Of a stretch of DNA of 64,000 bases, positions 1 to 12,391 are shown piece by piece. Source of the stretch: Allantophomopsis cytisporea. Its lineage: Eukaryota > Ascomycota > Leotiomycetes > Phacidiales > Phacidiaceae. The stretch is from NCBI GenBank assembly GCA_024752435.1, contig CP103025.1:2604001-2668000 (forward strand). Reading direction: 5' to 3'. Below the pieces are notes generated by a model that was not told the DNA's origin, searched no databases, and was given only the letters and a program-made list of their open reading frames with translations. Numbering within the stretch: the stretch's first letter is position 1; every line of letters starts with the position of its first letter. A program made the translations under genes and the position numbers.

Positions 1-2536
1 CTGCGCGCTTCATCTTCGCCTTCCTTTCCGGCAAAGAGTTGGAGGTCGTCAAATGAGACGTGCAGATACATGAGCAGCAAATTGGAAACGATGTTACTGA
101 TTGGCGAAGAATCCCAATCCGAGGAAAGAAGTTGAAAGTTGTAAAGGGCGGCGGTAAGTTGTGTGTGACGTGAGGACAGGAGGAGAGTTTCGTTTGTCGG
201 ACGTGGAGGAGCATAGAGAGGGGAGCACTGGATTGCGCTCAACTGGCGGTATTCCCATATCATGCCCCAAAAGCCATGGAGAAATATTGAGCAGGCCTGA
301 TTATTAGTGATGTTCTGTAACACAAGATGATCCGATGCTTACAAAATTGATGTCGATAGACGATTGATAGTGTGAAAGGCTAGATGGATCTCGGAGAACA
401 TCTGCTAGTGAGGGGATTCTCTCTTGGTTGTGAAGGGTGTTCAAATATAGTGCTTTCCATTCCTGTGCTGTCTTGGCGCTCCATATTGCACGAGAGGCAG
501 GAAGTGCCTGTGTCATGGCTGCGTAACTGATCAATGGGGGGACCATCGAAGTCATTGAAACCTGCGCATCCCGAACAAACATGCGAAAGCTAAGTCTAAG
601 GAGGTCGTCAATAGGGGAATAGAAATAGTTTTCACGTTACACAGTACCTTCTCCAGCTTTCCTGAACAGCCCACTCCCTCCACTTCTTTTCGAGCAACAG
701 TCCATCATCTTCTAGATCTACTATGATCTGCTTATATCCTGATCGCTGGAATCTCCTAGCGCATCGTAACATCTAACTAATGATTAGGATATATAAATGT
801 TGAAAAGATCATGAACACTAACCGTAATTGGTGCCTGAGAGTGGCTCTCTGCAATTTCCATCTTTCTCTTATTCCCACTCCACTGTCCAATATCCAACTG
901 TAAGATAAATCCTTGAACACACCCAAGATCCCTCGTCATACTATTGTTGTGCTCAAATTGTCTTGGGATTGCGAGTCTCACAGCTTCTTGCAATGCGAAG
1001 CCAAATTTCCGGAGTGTTGTGTCTGATGCCAAGACAGCACCCGCAGATAGTCCTGCGCCGATCCACTCTGGCCACTGAGAATTTAATTTGAGAGTTCCCG
1101 GATGAATCCAAGAATCTACTTGGATGAAGTGTGAAGCCAGAAAGAGTTGTAATAGGGTATCCGTGACTTCGACAGAAGGAAAGGCAGAGGCAACACGAGA
1201 TGTGACGGATGGCTGGAGGCATGTGCCAAGTACAATTGCTAATACTTTGTCACGACTGCTCTGTTCTAGTCGTTCCTGCAATACTCGCCCAGTTTTTCGC
1301 CGTCTTTCTTCCAACTGAGGACTGTTTAAGGCACCAGCTTGAACGGATAAGTCAGTTTGGTCGGCAAAAGCCGTATCCAATTTATCGGGTGTCCATCGCC
1401 AAGGAGAATCCTTCCAGATCTTGTCAAGTCTTTGACGCATCTAAGAATATTAGAAACTTAGGGTTATGTGATATGAAGGGCTACTAACATCTGACATGTT
1501 AGATGATGACTCCGCAGGTACCGGCACCATGCCCATGCCAGATTCGAACTGATTGAAGTAGTTATCACTATTCCAAAAGTCGAGGAGTCCGAAATCAACA
1601 TCGTTCAGCTCTAGGCTTGCATCATCACAGAAATTAAGAACTGCAAGGCCTTGCGCGTCTTCATTTCGAGGCGTAGTGAAGCCATCCAGAGTCATCACAT
1701 CTCGGAGGAAGTCCGAAAATGGTAATGTACTCATATTCAGCAAGCTCTCCTCACTCGAATATGTTTCCATGATATTATTATTGGATGAGGCTATCTAGTG
1801 TTAGCTTCATAGAAATTGGATGGTTGACTGATTACCCACCTTGGGCCAACGTATCCGGGGTCGCCAACTGTACAGCACTCATGCTCAATAAACTCTCCGC
1901 TGCCGCACCAACAGGACTTCCAGCTTCTGAATAAGCTGCATTAGATGGACTTTCGTCCGTATGTCCCATACTAGAACCATCTTGACTTAAAGACGGTTTA
2001 TGAGCATTATGCATCATGGCTTGGGATTTTTCATATTCGCACGTGATTCCACGAGTACAACATCTTTTACAAGGCTTTAACTCCTCGCATTTGACTCTGG
2101 CCGAGGCGCACGATCGACATGCATGAGAGACTCGCCCAGTGACTAAGGAGGATCTCTTTCGCTTCCTGCTATCGGGATCGGAAGCGTGATTCGCTGCATG
2201 CCGTTTGAGCAAGTCGGCTCTTGCGAAGGCCTTGTTGCATACTTCGCATGCGAACCGTTTTCCGAGGGTATCTGAAACGTGTCAGAAGATCTAGATTAAC
2301 CTTTCATGATGTGGACAACGACACTGCTGCTCACATGCATCAGAATTGACGACAGCGGCTTGCAACATTGCTAATAACTAGACAGAAAATAGATCCAAAT
2401 AGGCTGGACGTTGTTACTTACGGGTTTGAATATGTCTTGCCAAGTGCTCAGGCCTAGAGTAACACCTCTTACAGTCCGCACATTGGAATAACGCCCCTGA
2501 TTGTTGATGTTTAGGGGTAGTGTTTTCTACTTCCAT
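1..2536 (-). CDS. C2H2 + Zn2Cys6 fungal-specific transcription factor (3' partial)
   Basis: A nuclear transcription regulator cut by the left window edge. I assemble seven exons, all in phase: 2536-2422, 2271-1840, 1790-1489, 1440-823, 772-648, 595-343 and 314 to the edge. Exons 1 and 2 join to give two adjacent C2H2 zinc fingers (CADC...HIQTH and CEVC...HAANH). A Zn2Cys6 cluster follows at about residues 75-105 (CRSCASARVKCEELKPCKRC). The remainder matches the middle homology/Fungal_trans region, including a conserved stretch beginning RMFVRDAQVS. The start ATG at 2536 lies just before the first finger. C2H2-Zn2Cys6 regulators of this type often sit in metabolic clusters, and this one lies next to a transporter, an oxidase and a hydrolase, which suggests a cluster-specific role (inference). 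The C-terminus lies outside the window. Confidence 0.9.
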
Positions 2537-3783
2537 ATTTCTGCTGATCACGTGATACCCGGTACTCCCGCAGGTCAAATAACCACACCAAAGCGTTATC
2601 AAACAGCCACAAAAGCTAGGTACCTTGTCGAATGATGAGACCTCTCTCTTTCTCCTTTCAAAAGTCAGTGATACGTGTTCCGAAGAAACTGCAAAGACAA
2701 CAAATCTGTGTCGCGATGTGGGAGAATCGAGTCGGATTGTGGGCGGGACTTTGGAAGATTTAAAGGGCAGGGAGCAATTAGCTTCCCCCGCAAAATCCAC
2801 CAGAACCCCGCTTTCACTAGTGAACAAGGCGTGCATTTGCCGCTGCACTCTGACAGAAACACCATAGAAGAATTCCTAGTTACAATACTAATAAGTAAGC
2901 TTGCTTTCAACACGTTGCCTCCGATTTGTTGTTTCGAAGGTCACCGTCCATGAATGGAGTGTAGTGTGCGAATGATGATAAATCTGAAATCGGAGTGATT
3001 TTCGGGGGCTGATCAATTGTAGATCGGACGCGTTTCCTTCAATCATTACGGGCATAGCCACTGGCCGAATCGAGTCCCTGGAGCGTCAGTGCGTGGGGAA
3101 GGTCACACTGAAGAGTAGCAGCATCAAGGGAGCGAGAGGTCAGTTCCATGGCTGCTGTTGTCAGTGCGACATGATTTGAATTTAGAAGGTCAAACGTGCA
3201 AAATATCACCGAGGTGTTCACCCCATTCTGCATGATGACGGTGCGACACTTGCCACGTTATTATTTTGTGTTTTAATAACTGGGTGAATGGCTGTAGATC
3301 AAGCGCGTATGAAACTCAATACAATTCGATGATTGATAAATAATGACTTCCTGAGCTACAATTGGCCAGATGTTGCCCTTTTCAGGGAAAGGTTGCCAAC
3401 CATCATGCAATGACCCATGTTGAATGCCTCGAACTTCAAGTTCTAGCCCCTTGTACACCTCCATATGCAATTTATGTCGTCCATAGTGCATGATGACAGG
3501 CTCAGATAGACGATAAACCTCGAAAGTGCCCAAGCAGAGATAGGTTTACTCAATAGTAAGTGGATTGGCACTTCCCATGGCGCAAACATGCCAATAGATT
3601 AAGATAATCAGATTTGCTTTTGTTCTATCTGAAGAAAGCCATACTTAGATACAGTTGTCCACACATCCACCACTCTCAAATCGACCGCGTGATATTGACA
3701 GTATGCATACTCAAATTCACAACGTTAACCAATAATCAAATAACAGGACACTAGCAGCGTGAATCCCGGTTTCTCTGCATCCA
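2537..3783. other. intergenic region between regulator and MFS transporter
   Basis: About 1.25 kb between the regulator's start codon and the transporter's stop codon; both genes are on the minus strand. It should hold the regulator's promoter and the transporter's 3' UTR. The longest open frame is an 86-codon minus-strand frame (3533-3273) that I do not recognise and do not call a gene. Confidence 0.6.
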
Positions 3784-5797
3784 CTACTCACCAACCTCCC
3801 TATCCAGATTCCAATGTACAAAGCTCAAAACCTTCCAATGCCAAGAGACATGTCTGATCTTCTTTCCGAAGAAATACATGGGAACAACCATGATCAGCAC
3901 TGCAGATGCGATACCGGCCATGGCACCATATGCATTCTGGTAGCCCGATTTTGCGATCCATGGGTTGGTGTAGAATGATAGGAGAAATCCAAAGGCAGCT
4001 ACTTCAAGTTAGTAAGGGAAGATAAATAATGTTACCACCATGGAGGCTTTCGGAGAGTGACACTTCACATAGGGATTGTATATATGACATGAAAACATAC
4101 ATTTAAAGCAGAGAGTGGCAACTGTTACTTCTCCTGCGATTGGACGATATGCATCGATGGTGTAAACAAGGGAGATATTGGTTGCTTGTACGATAGAGAA
4201 ATTCACTGTCATTGTAAGATTTTGATGCATAACAGAGCCAATAGATGGGAACTTACAAAGACCGAGGCCAACAGTTGGGCACATCCAATGAAGATCGTGC
4301 TGAATGCCTACTCCGAAGAGAACGAGTGCGAGCGGAGTCGTTATAAGACTTATGGCAATTGCTGGAAGACGCATCTCCGGTTCGCGAATTCCTCCATTGC
4401 GTTTGGTGAAATAATCAGCCACCAAATCGCCCCAGTGTCCACCAGCGAAAACACCGAGAATGGAACCTGTTTCTTGTTAGTAAAAGGAGAAACGTGTTGT
4501 TGACAGGACTTACCTATAATTGCAGAAAAGAAGCAGAGACCAGCTTGATATGGTTCAAAGCCATAGGTGGTGTTGAACGCAGCAGCAACGTTGGATGTTA
4601 TAGCCACGAGGAAACCAATCGTCACGGACATGACCAAAGAACCCCAGAGGACAGGAGGCAAGAGAATGAGTCCAAGAGGTCTGACGATCATTTTGACGAG
4701 ACTCTCTTCCGTGTACGTTCCATTGAAAAGTTTCATCTGTTGGAGGAGTGTCTTTTTTCTCAATATTGATCCACCTTCCACGGTCTCCACATCATGCTTT
4801 TCTCGCTCAAGTCGGATGTTGTCCGTATCGATGTTTCGGATATAACAGGTCTCCGGGAAGGTGAAGATCACAACTATGAGGAGGGCCCCAATCATGGCAA
4901 TTGATACGTAATAAATATAGCGCCATGGGTGAGCGATGGTGATGAGTCCATCAATGATGATACCTCCAGCTACACCACAGGAAAGGGCAGAGTTGTAAAG
5001 ACTTGTCATGTCAGTTTAGATCAGAGGCACTAAAGTCAGGGATACTTACGCCATGATAGTACCACGCTCATGCAAGAAAAATACATCAGCAATTGAGAGT
5101 GGTGCCAAACACTCGGCAGCACCAGCTGCGAGCCCCATGATAATTCTTGCAGCCAAGAAAGACCCATAACCTTCGGTGAAGGCAAGCCAAAAGGCAGTCG
5201 CTAAGTACAGAGCGAAGCTGATAACATAGACTGGTCGTCGACCATACTTGTTTGCCATGGGCATCCAGAATAGATTCCCAATACCTTGAAGAAGAGCTGT
5301 TGAGGTGAAAAAATATGCTGTCTTCGCAATTGCTCCTGAGAGCGTTGGTCCTGCTGCACTTGGGAAGAAATCCATAGCAGTTGGCACAATGGCGATAGTT
5401 GGTCCGGCAGCCAGGACTAGAAATGAGTCAGTAAAGTCTTGAAGCACTACTCAGTTGTACTTACAATTACACATGAACATTGCCAAACACACGACAGTCG
5501 CCATGTATATCTTATAAGCTTGACTCCCTAGCTTGTGTTAGTCCGTATTTCGGATGTTTTATAGGAGACAAGATACTCACAGTTCAATGGATCGTTGGGA
5601 TCAGATGTAGGAGTGGGAATCAATATGATCTCGTTTGTGTGTTCGTGGCGAGATCGAACATGACCAAGTGTAGCAACATGCTTCAAAGGAGTTCCGTTCC
5701 CTAAACTTGACTCTTTTCTCTCCACCGACTCCTCTATCACGGGTTGGTTCTTGTCGAATCCATCGCTTCTTGGTGACTGATCCACACTCGTAGACAT
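3784..5797 (-). CDS. major facilitator superfamily transporter
   Basis: A plasma-membrane proton-coupled transporter of the 12-helix MFS multidrug type (DHA1-like by the N-terminal DPNDPLNWS motif). Seven exons join in phase: 5797-5581, 5527-5465, 5416-5050, 5001-4514, 4466-4257, 4205-4101 and 3998-3784, giving 554 residues. The first loop carries the MFS signature NKYGRRPVY, and the next helix ends in HERGTIMALYNSA. A cytosolic Ser/Glu/Arg-rich N-terminus of about 75 residues precedes helix 1. I chose the ATG at 5797; a further in-frame ATG at 5830 would add 11 residues. It is divergent from the flavin oxidase and adjacent to the zinc-finger regulator, so export or uptake of the cluster's compound is a reasonable inference. 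The substrate cannot be read from sequence. Confidence 0.92.
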
Positions 5798-6711
5798 GTT
5801 GATGGTATTTGGGCTCCTGATATTCCTCAAGGAGAGTATTCAACAGAATGAAATGAGTTATGTTGATCACTTGAGAAGATATTAACACAAAATTATATGC
5901 GAAGATGGTAACATATATCCCTATTGGTTTCGGAGTGAGGAGGACAGACTTGACTACTACAAGAGAGCCCTGCCTGATTTAAGGTAACCGGGTTCAAGAT
6001 ATCCCATGTTCCAAGTGTTGCTAACCAAAGCTGTGCTGGGACCCTTCCAGATTACTGCACAACCTGAGGATCCAGCATGATGGTACCGTCCGGAGAATAC
6101 TACAACAAGGTAAACGTCCGAGATCAAGATCCAAACACAATGCCGCGTCGCATTGTACGGAAAATGGCTTGTATTGCAGTGATTGGAGGATGATTCAGGC
6201 AGGCCAACAGATGATTTTCGACGTGCATTCTGCACGAAGTGTACGAAGTAGAAAGTACTGCGTAATCTATTCGGAATGTGGGAAGAGTCACACTACAGCG
6301 CATCTCACATGGGCTCCATGCCGTGCCGGATGAAATGCGGGGGGTAGTGCTGATTTGTACAGCCGAACGTCGTTCCCCAACAATATTAGAGCAACTGAGG
6401 ACGCTACAACCATACGTGTTCGACTTTGTTGGCCCGAAGGGCCTTGGTACGTGCTGTAAGATCATTCCGGCAGATCCAAAATAGCGCATCAGCTTTGCGG
6501 GGGTGGAGACATTGCTCTCTAAATTATTTCAACATCGTATCATTGTGAAGCAAGGTAGTGTGGGGTCTATCAAAAGGAACATAAAGCGTTTGTCGGCAAG
6601 CTTTGATGTCGTTCTCAACGACCATTCTCTCCTGCTACTATTTGCTATTCTTCATTAAAACTACCGAAGGAGAGCCATTCCGTCAATTCATCCACATCCT
6701 CCAGATCCAAA
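5798..6711. promoter_or_regulatory. shared divergent promoter region of transporter and oxidase
   Basis: A 914-bp interval between two divergent start codons must hold both promoters. It has CCG/CGG-rich elements that a Zn2Cys6 regulator could bind, for example CCGTCCGG at 6086-6093 and CCGTGCCGG at 6321-6329. Whether the neighbouring regulator binds them is inference. The longest open frame inside (6489-6124, minus) looks like chance. Confidence 0.5.
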
Positions 6712-8449
6712 ATGGCGATTGACACTATGCCTATTATCTGGCGGGAGAAATCCGACCCAGAAGTCTATGAAAAGGCACGAGTCGGCCGCGTGTTCAATGC
6801 TATCAAGCCTGAAAGATATCCCCGAGCAATTGTCGAAGCTACTTCTCCCTCTCACGTAGCCCAAGCTGTTCAACTCGCAAATCAGCTTCAATGCAGAGTT
6901 TCGGTTCGTTCCGGAGGCCATAGTTGGGCGGCCTGGAGTGTCCGAGAAGATGCAATTTTAATATGCCTTAAGAACCTCAAGGAGGTCGACTTTGACGAGT
7001 CTACGGGGATTGTGAAGGTATCACCGAGTACCACAGGGCGTATACTGAATGGATATCTCCTGGAAAAGGGCTATATGTTTGGGGGTGGTCATTGTCCTGA
7101 TGTTGGACTTGGCGGTTTCCTGTTGCAAGGGGGAATGGGTTGGAATTGCAAGGTATGTATTTTTCCGCTGTTGGTTTTACAGGGAAACCTGACACCACCA
7201 AAATTTCCACATACAACCGGACTTTTCCAAAATTTGGAATTTTCAATTTTACTCAATCCCAGCAAAAATTCTTTGCCTACAGTGAAGTAAGCGGATGAAA
7301 TATCATTGCAGGATCATACGGCTCAAATAATGTCCTTTTGCATCTGCGACATAGTATCCTGGGAGTAGTCGGACCAATACTTATGTATTTCTGAAGTTCG
7401 AACTGACAAGTTTTTAAGAACTGGGGATGGGCTTGCGAACAAGTTGAGGCCATAGATGTTGTTACCGCAGATGGCGAGACCCTGCATTGCAATGAGTCTA
7501 CGAATTCGGATCTATTTTGGGCAGCTCGTGGCTCTGGTCCCGGTAAGTCAGACCCTAAATGTCATTCCATATGCAATAGATGCTAATTGCCTTAAAGGGT
7601 TTCCGGCTGTTGTCACTCGATTTTACCTCAAGACAAGAAAGGCGTTCAAGGATATGAAAGAATCAACATTCATATACCCAATGAGTCACTACAGACCAGT
7701 GATGGACTGGATTACGAAGGTAGGGTAACCTTCAAGATCGTGATCAAAGCTAAATTCAGTAGATTGCGCCAAATTCTGATCCTGGAAATGAGATTGTCGC
7801 TGTGGGCATTCGTCCGACAGGGTTCGATGAAGTTTGCATGCTGGTTCACGTTGTCACGTTTCAAGACACAGAGGAAGCTTCTCTTGCAGCCCTCGCACCA
7901 ATCAACACTACAAATCCTCCAGGAGCGATTGTTGAGGCTCGAAATAATCCCACAAGTTTACCAAACGAGTACATTGGTCAAGATGCTGCTAATCCCCAAA
8001 ATCATCGCTATTGTAGCGACAATGCTTACATCAGTAATGATGCCAACGTCACTGACGTGTTAGAAGAAGCGTTTACCACCATGCCGCACAAGAAATCTCA
8101 GACATTATGGTTTAGTATGAATCCCACCAGCAGAAGAAAGCTGCCAGACATGGCATTGAGTATGCACACAGATCATTATTTTGCGTCGTATACAATTTGG
8201 GAGAATGAGGAGGATGATGCTAGATGTAAAGCATGGGTCAAACGTGTTACAAGCAATATTGCAAAGCATTCTGATGGCGCTTATCTGGGAGATTCAGACT
8301 TCCAGATTAGGAAAACAAAATTCTGGAGTGACAAGAATGGGAAGAAGTTAATGGAGATCAGAAAGACTTGGGATCCACGGGGGATCATATGTGGATATCT
8401 CGATGAGACTGATCAATCGGGAGTAAGCGGTTTGCCAAACGTACTGTGA
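6712..8449 (+). CDS. FAD-linked oxidase, berberine-bridge-enzyme-like
   Basis: A flavoprotein oxidase of the FAD_binding_4 (PCMH) / BBE family, 457 residues, four exons in phase: 6712-7152, 7419-7542, 7598-7719 and 7763-8449. The N-terminal FAD domain shows RSGGHSWAAWS, with His70 as the expected 8-alpha-histidyl attachment site, and GGGHCPDVGLGG, with Cys128 as the expected 6-S-cysteinyl site. The protein should therefore carry bicovalently bound FAD, as in berberine bridge enzyme and glucooligosaccharide oxidase. The C-terminal KTWDPRGI stretch matches the usual end of the family. There is no signal peptide, so it is probably intracellular. Intron 1 is 266 nt, far longer than the other two (55 and 43 nt). 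Divergent from the MFS gene and upstream of an alpha/beta hydrolase. Substrate unknown; such enzymes oxidise alcohols, sugars or alkaloid-type amines. Confidence 0.9.
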
Positions 8450-8903
8450 TTTAGACTTGGAGAACTTTGGTGGAATTGAGAGACGGTTTAGAGAGTTGCT
8501 TATTTAGAATGAAAGATCAGACTTATTGTCAGAATATACAACCATCCATATCTTAAATCGGTCCTGTCACCCAGCTCAAAACATTTCGCATTCTATTGTC
8601 GTAAGAGTATGGATGTGGCTATAATAAATGTCTACCTATCTATCAAGTGCTTCCTTGCGGCTTTTGCGAAATTACAATGTCGTTGCTCCTTAGCGGCCAC
8701 AAGCCAGTCTGTGGTCCGTGATGATGACATTGTTCCTCGGTTCCCTCGGGGTCATCAAAATACTGTAAAAGTCACTGCCGATAGTGCGATGAGCCTCATC
8801 GAATACAACCTTCTGCTCAAACTATTGTCTAGTCATTGAAAGTCTTTCTAGAGAGACTTCATCGCAGGTGTAATTACACGGACCGCCAGACTTGGCCTTA
8901 TCC
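8450..8903. other. intergenic region, oxidase to hydrolase
   Basis: A 454-bp spacer holding the oxidase 3' UTR and the hydrolase promoter. A 76-codon open frame (8609-8839) has no recognisable features. I see no other element. Confidence 0.6.
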
Positions 8904-10308
8904 ATGACTATGGCATCATCGATTCATCGGCTCTTTGACTCCCCTTCCCAGCACAATGTTCCTTTGATTGTGGGCACGAGTATAGCTGGTACCCTTGCAG
9001 TAGTAGCAGCTGGCAAACTTCTCTACCAAAACAACCAGAAGAAGGTTATCTCCAGCCCAAGGGAGACACTACTGCCTCAGCTCTCGGCAGAGCAAAAGGC
9101 CAATTTACCATACCCACCTGATGTGTTTCCTGGAGCTCGAGACGTCGCTAGTCCGGTAAATTGCCCCATTATCACTATCCATACTTTATGTGCCTCTGAC
9201 CTCAATATAGTACGGAACTATTAGAGTGTATGAGTGGGGACCTGAAGATGGGAAGAAAGTACTTTTCGTGCATGGAATTAGCACCCCTTGTGTCTCGATG
9301 GGAAGAATTGCAAATGGCCTAGCTGAGAAGGGGTGCCGCGTCATGCTTATGGTAGGTACAGTTTCTTTTAAAAATCTCTCCTAAGCCTTCCATACTCTCT
9401 AGAAGGATGTATTGTGATGCTGTTATCGTTTCTCTTGGTGTTGCAATCATGTGACTAATATTATATAGGATCTGTTTGGAAGGGGATACAGTGATGAATG
9501 TGCAGATCTAGATCACGATGAAAGACTCTACTCGACGCAGATAATGATTGCCATTACGTCTTCGCCCCTTTCATGGACAGGAAAGGGTTCTCAGGGAGGA
9601 TTTAGCATCGTCGGATATTCCTTAGGAGGAGGTATTGCTACGACTTTCACTAGCTTCTTTCCGAATATGGTTTCCTCTCTTGTATTGCTTGCACCGGCTG
9701 GAATCATGAGACCTTATCACATAAGCTCAACAAATAGGTTCTTGTACTCCAGCGGTGTTCTTCCAGAGAAGCTTTTGCAGTGGGTGGTAAACAAGAAATT
9801 CCAGTCTGGCAATCCTGTACATAAGAAACCCGAGGATAAGAGCGGAGTCGAAAATGCTATCTCAACAGAAGCAACTCCAGGAGAAGTTCCAATGTAAGCT
9901 GAATACTCTCTTTGGTTGAAATTGCTAATCTCAGTCAGCTCTTTTGAAAGTGGACCATTGTCATTGTCCCGGCCACATGTCACTGCTGCATCGGCTATAA
10001 AATGGCAAGTACTAAATCACCAGGGTTTCATCAACTCTTTTATGTCTTCCATTCGCTTTGGGCCGATTATGAACCAACAAGAAGCCTGGCGTCGAGTCGG
10101 AGAGTATCACTCTCTGAAGAAGAATAAGGTACTTGTCATTGCAGGACTGACTGATACAACAATAATTCACAAGGAGCTCAAGGAAGACTCCGAAGCCTGC
10201 TTAGGTAAGGAGAACATGGACTGGAGAGATATCGATGGAGGGCACGACTTTCCGATCACGAAACCCGAAGAGGTCATTGCGATTGCTGCCGAATTTTGGG
10301 GTATATAA
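8904..10308 (+). CDS. alpha/beta hydrolase with N-terminal membrane segment
   Basis: A serine hydrolase of the alpha/beta fold, 395 residues, four exons in phase: 8904-9155, 9211-9351, 9469-9893 and 9939-10308. A hydrophobic segment at residues 18-38 (VPLIVGTSIAGTLAVVAAG) probably anchors it to a membrane. The core follows: the oxyanion-type motif FVHGIS, the nucleophile elbow GYSLGG with Ser182, a likely acid Asp345 (AGLTD) and the catalytic His375 (GGHDFP). The acceptor of intron 3 must be the second AG of a CAGTCAG pair, because the first would bring a stop into frame. The start is the first ATG at 8904; a second lies two codons on. It follows the flavin oxidase on the same strand and could act in the same pathway (inference). 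The substrate (ester, epoxide or lactone) is not readable. Confidence 0.9.
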
Positions 10309-10914
10309 CGAAGCTTTTAGACGGCTGAACCCGATAGGAAATTAAATTTAGACATACTGGTACTGGTACCTGATTGTATAGATTAGCCGATAGTCCCGAA
10401 ATCTATCAGATCTCATCACAATCCATTGCCGGTTCCTGGATGCCCATCACTTCTTATGTTGTCCAGATTTTGCTGTTGAAAATAACGTACCGATGTTCCC
10501 CACACCAATACCGAGCGGGACAAGACGAAGCATCGGCGATTTGCGACATCTCACCCCACAACACGTAAGGGATTACCCCAGACAGAAATATACTTCTCGA
10601 GCTATAGACACGGAATGTTGCAATGTATCTCGCGACCTCCCACATCCAGGTTCGTTTTGGTTTACAGATTCCCAGAAGCTTCATTCTTCCACCGCGAATA
10701 TATTCCAATTCTTGATTTTCGGCCAGAATACTGACACGTCCCTGTTGAAGGTTGCGAACCATGAAGGGACTTCGCAGGGCTATAGCATGACAGGTATGAC
10801 GTTTCAAATTTCCTGATCTTGTATATCATGAAGAGCAAGTCACATCTCATGTTTCTTTCAAAATCAAATCCTACTGGTGTTTTGTTCTGGTTGTGAAACG
10901 TGTCAAGTATCGAA
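10309..10914. other. intergenic region, hydrolase to secreted protein
   Basis: About 600 bp with no gene I can support. Open frames on both strands (10374-10568, 10454-10850) overlap one another and lack any family feature. It presumably holds the 3' UTR of the hydrolase and the promoter of the next gene. Confidence 0.55.
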
Positions 10915-12391
10915 ATGCTCTTTACTACTCTTCTCTTGATCGGCCATTGCCTTGCATCTGTGAGTGTTTACGATCCCAGCGATTTCATCAGCCCAGATCT
11001 ATGGACTGCAGATAATGCACTCGGCGTCGACTTCAGTGTCCGTCCTCCTAGCACACAGCCGACAGATTTGCTCTCCGTCTACACTTACAATGGGAGCGAC
11101 AATATCACGGAGCTCGATCATGTCACACTCTCAGCTACAGAGAACAACACCAATGTTATTCTTGTTGCTGATGGAGCTAGTTTGAACCTATCATATTCTG
11201 AGCTTGACAAGACTGGCTATTCATCAAATCTTCTCTGGGCCAGTTTCTATGGATTCAATGCAGCTGTCAATATTGCCAACGCCTCTACAGGACACCTCAA
11301 AAATGTCAATATCACCACGCACAATGGAGCTGCGAATGTCTACGTCTATGGTACTGGCTCGGTCGTAACTGTTGATGGTGCTTTCCTCTACAGTTCTGGT
11401 AAGATTGACATATAAATGTACATATATTCTCATGACCTAACGTTCTCAGGACCCGTGGCACATGGGGTTTATGCTTCAGGAAATGGGACAGCATATGTTA
11501 CTCACGTCAGTCATTACTCGGGCGGCAAGAGGTCCTCATCCTTCTCGGGTGATAGTCCAGCAGGATATCTCTATATTTCTAACTCAGGTGCTTATAATCT
11601 CCTAATATATCCACTCCTACTATCTCAAACTAACTTTGTTAGTCGCCCACACTGCTGGAATAGGCAGCGCAACATTCTACGCTCTCGGCGAGATCCATGC
11701 CGCTGGTGTCGTTGGTTATTCTGAGAACGGACCCAGCTTATTTATGGATGGTTATCAAACTGCTGTCATCGACAACAGCGATCTTACAGCGGGTCTCCTG
11801 GGCGGGATTGTGATATTCAGCTCCATGGTCCTCCAATCCGGTGGCTATATCTCTATCTCCAACTCTAAATTAACTGTTCTTGGGGATGACACGCCTGGTC
11901 TGTGGTTCGGAAACATCAACAAGACCGTCTCTCTCACGAACACCGAAATCATCACTGATTCTGGGATCCTGGCCGTGGCCAACTATTCCCAGATCACCCA
12001 AGACTTCGATTATTATGCAGGCTATGCCGACAACGCGAACCTTTCTCCAGCTACGGTAGATATCAACATTGCCGAGTCAACTCTTGTGGGTGACATTGTG
12101 CCTTACAATGGAAGTACCATCAATTGGAACTTGACTCAGCATTCTTTCTGGACCGGCACATCATACAGTGGCTTTGGTGTTGCGTATGCGAATATAATCC
12201 TAGACTCAACAAGTAACTGGACGTTGACTAACGATACCACTGTGTCAAAGCTGATCTCCAATGACAACTCATTCTCCAATGTTGATAGTCAGGGATACAA
12301 TCTTTATTATGACAGCGCGGATGATGATAATGCTTGGTTGGATGGGAAGACGTTGAGTTTGGTGGGTGGTGGATTAGTCGCGCCATTGTAA
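10915..12391 (+). CDS. secreted beta-helix-like repetitive protein
   Basis: A secreted protein of 456 residues from three exons in phase: 10915-11398, 11450-11587 and 11643-12391. The ATG at 10915 opens a clear signal peptide (MLFTTLLLIGHCLA, likely cleaved near residue 15). The mature part has no cysteine-rich modules. It is rich in Gly, Ser, Thr, Asn and short beta-strand-like segments (for example DGASLNLSYSEL, SNSKLTVLGDD, VDINIAESTLVGD), as in a right-handed parallel beta-helix of the pectin-lyase or autotransporter passenger type. Many N-x-S/T sequons suggest heavy N-glycosylation. No GPI signal is visible. No catalytic site of a known polysaccharide lyase or hydrolase can be pointed out, so enzyme function is not claimed; an adhesin-like or wall-associated role is possible. 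Confidence 0.85.

Noticed and set aside
3273..3533. 86-codon minus-strand open frame between regulator and transporter
   Set aside because: Family not recognised and no partner exons found; may be chance.
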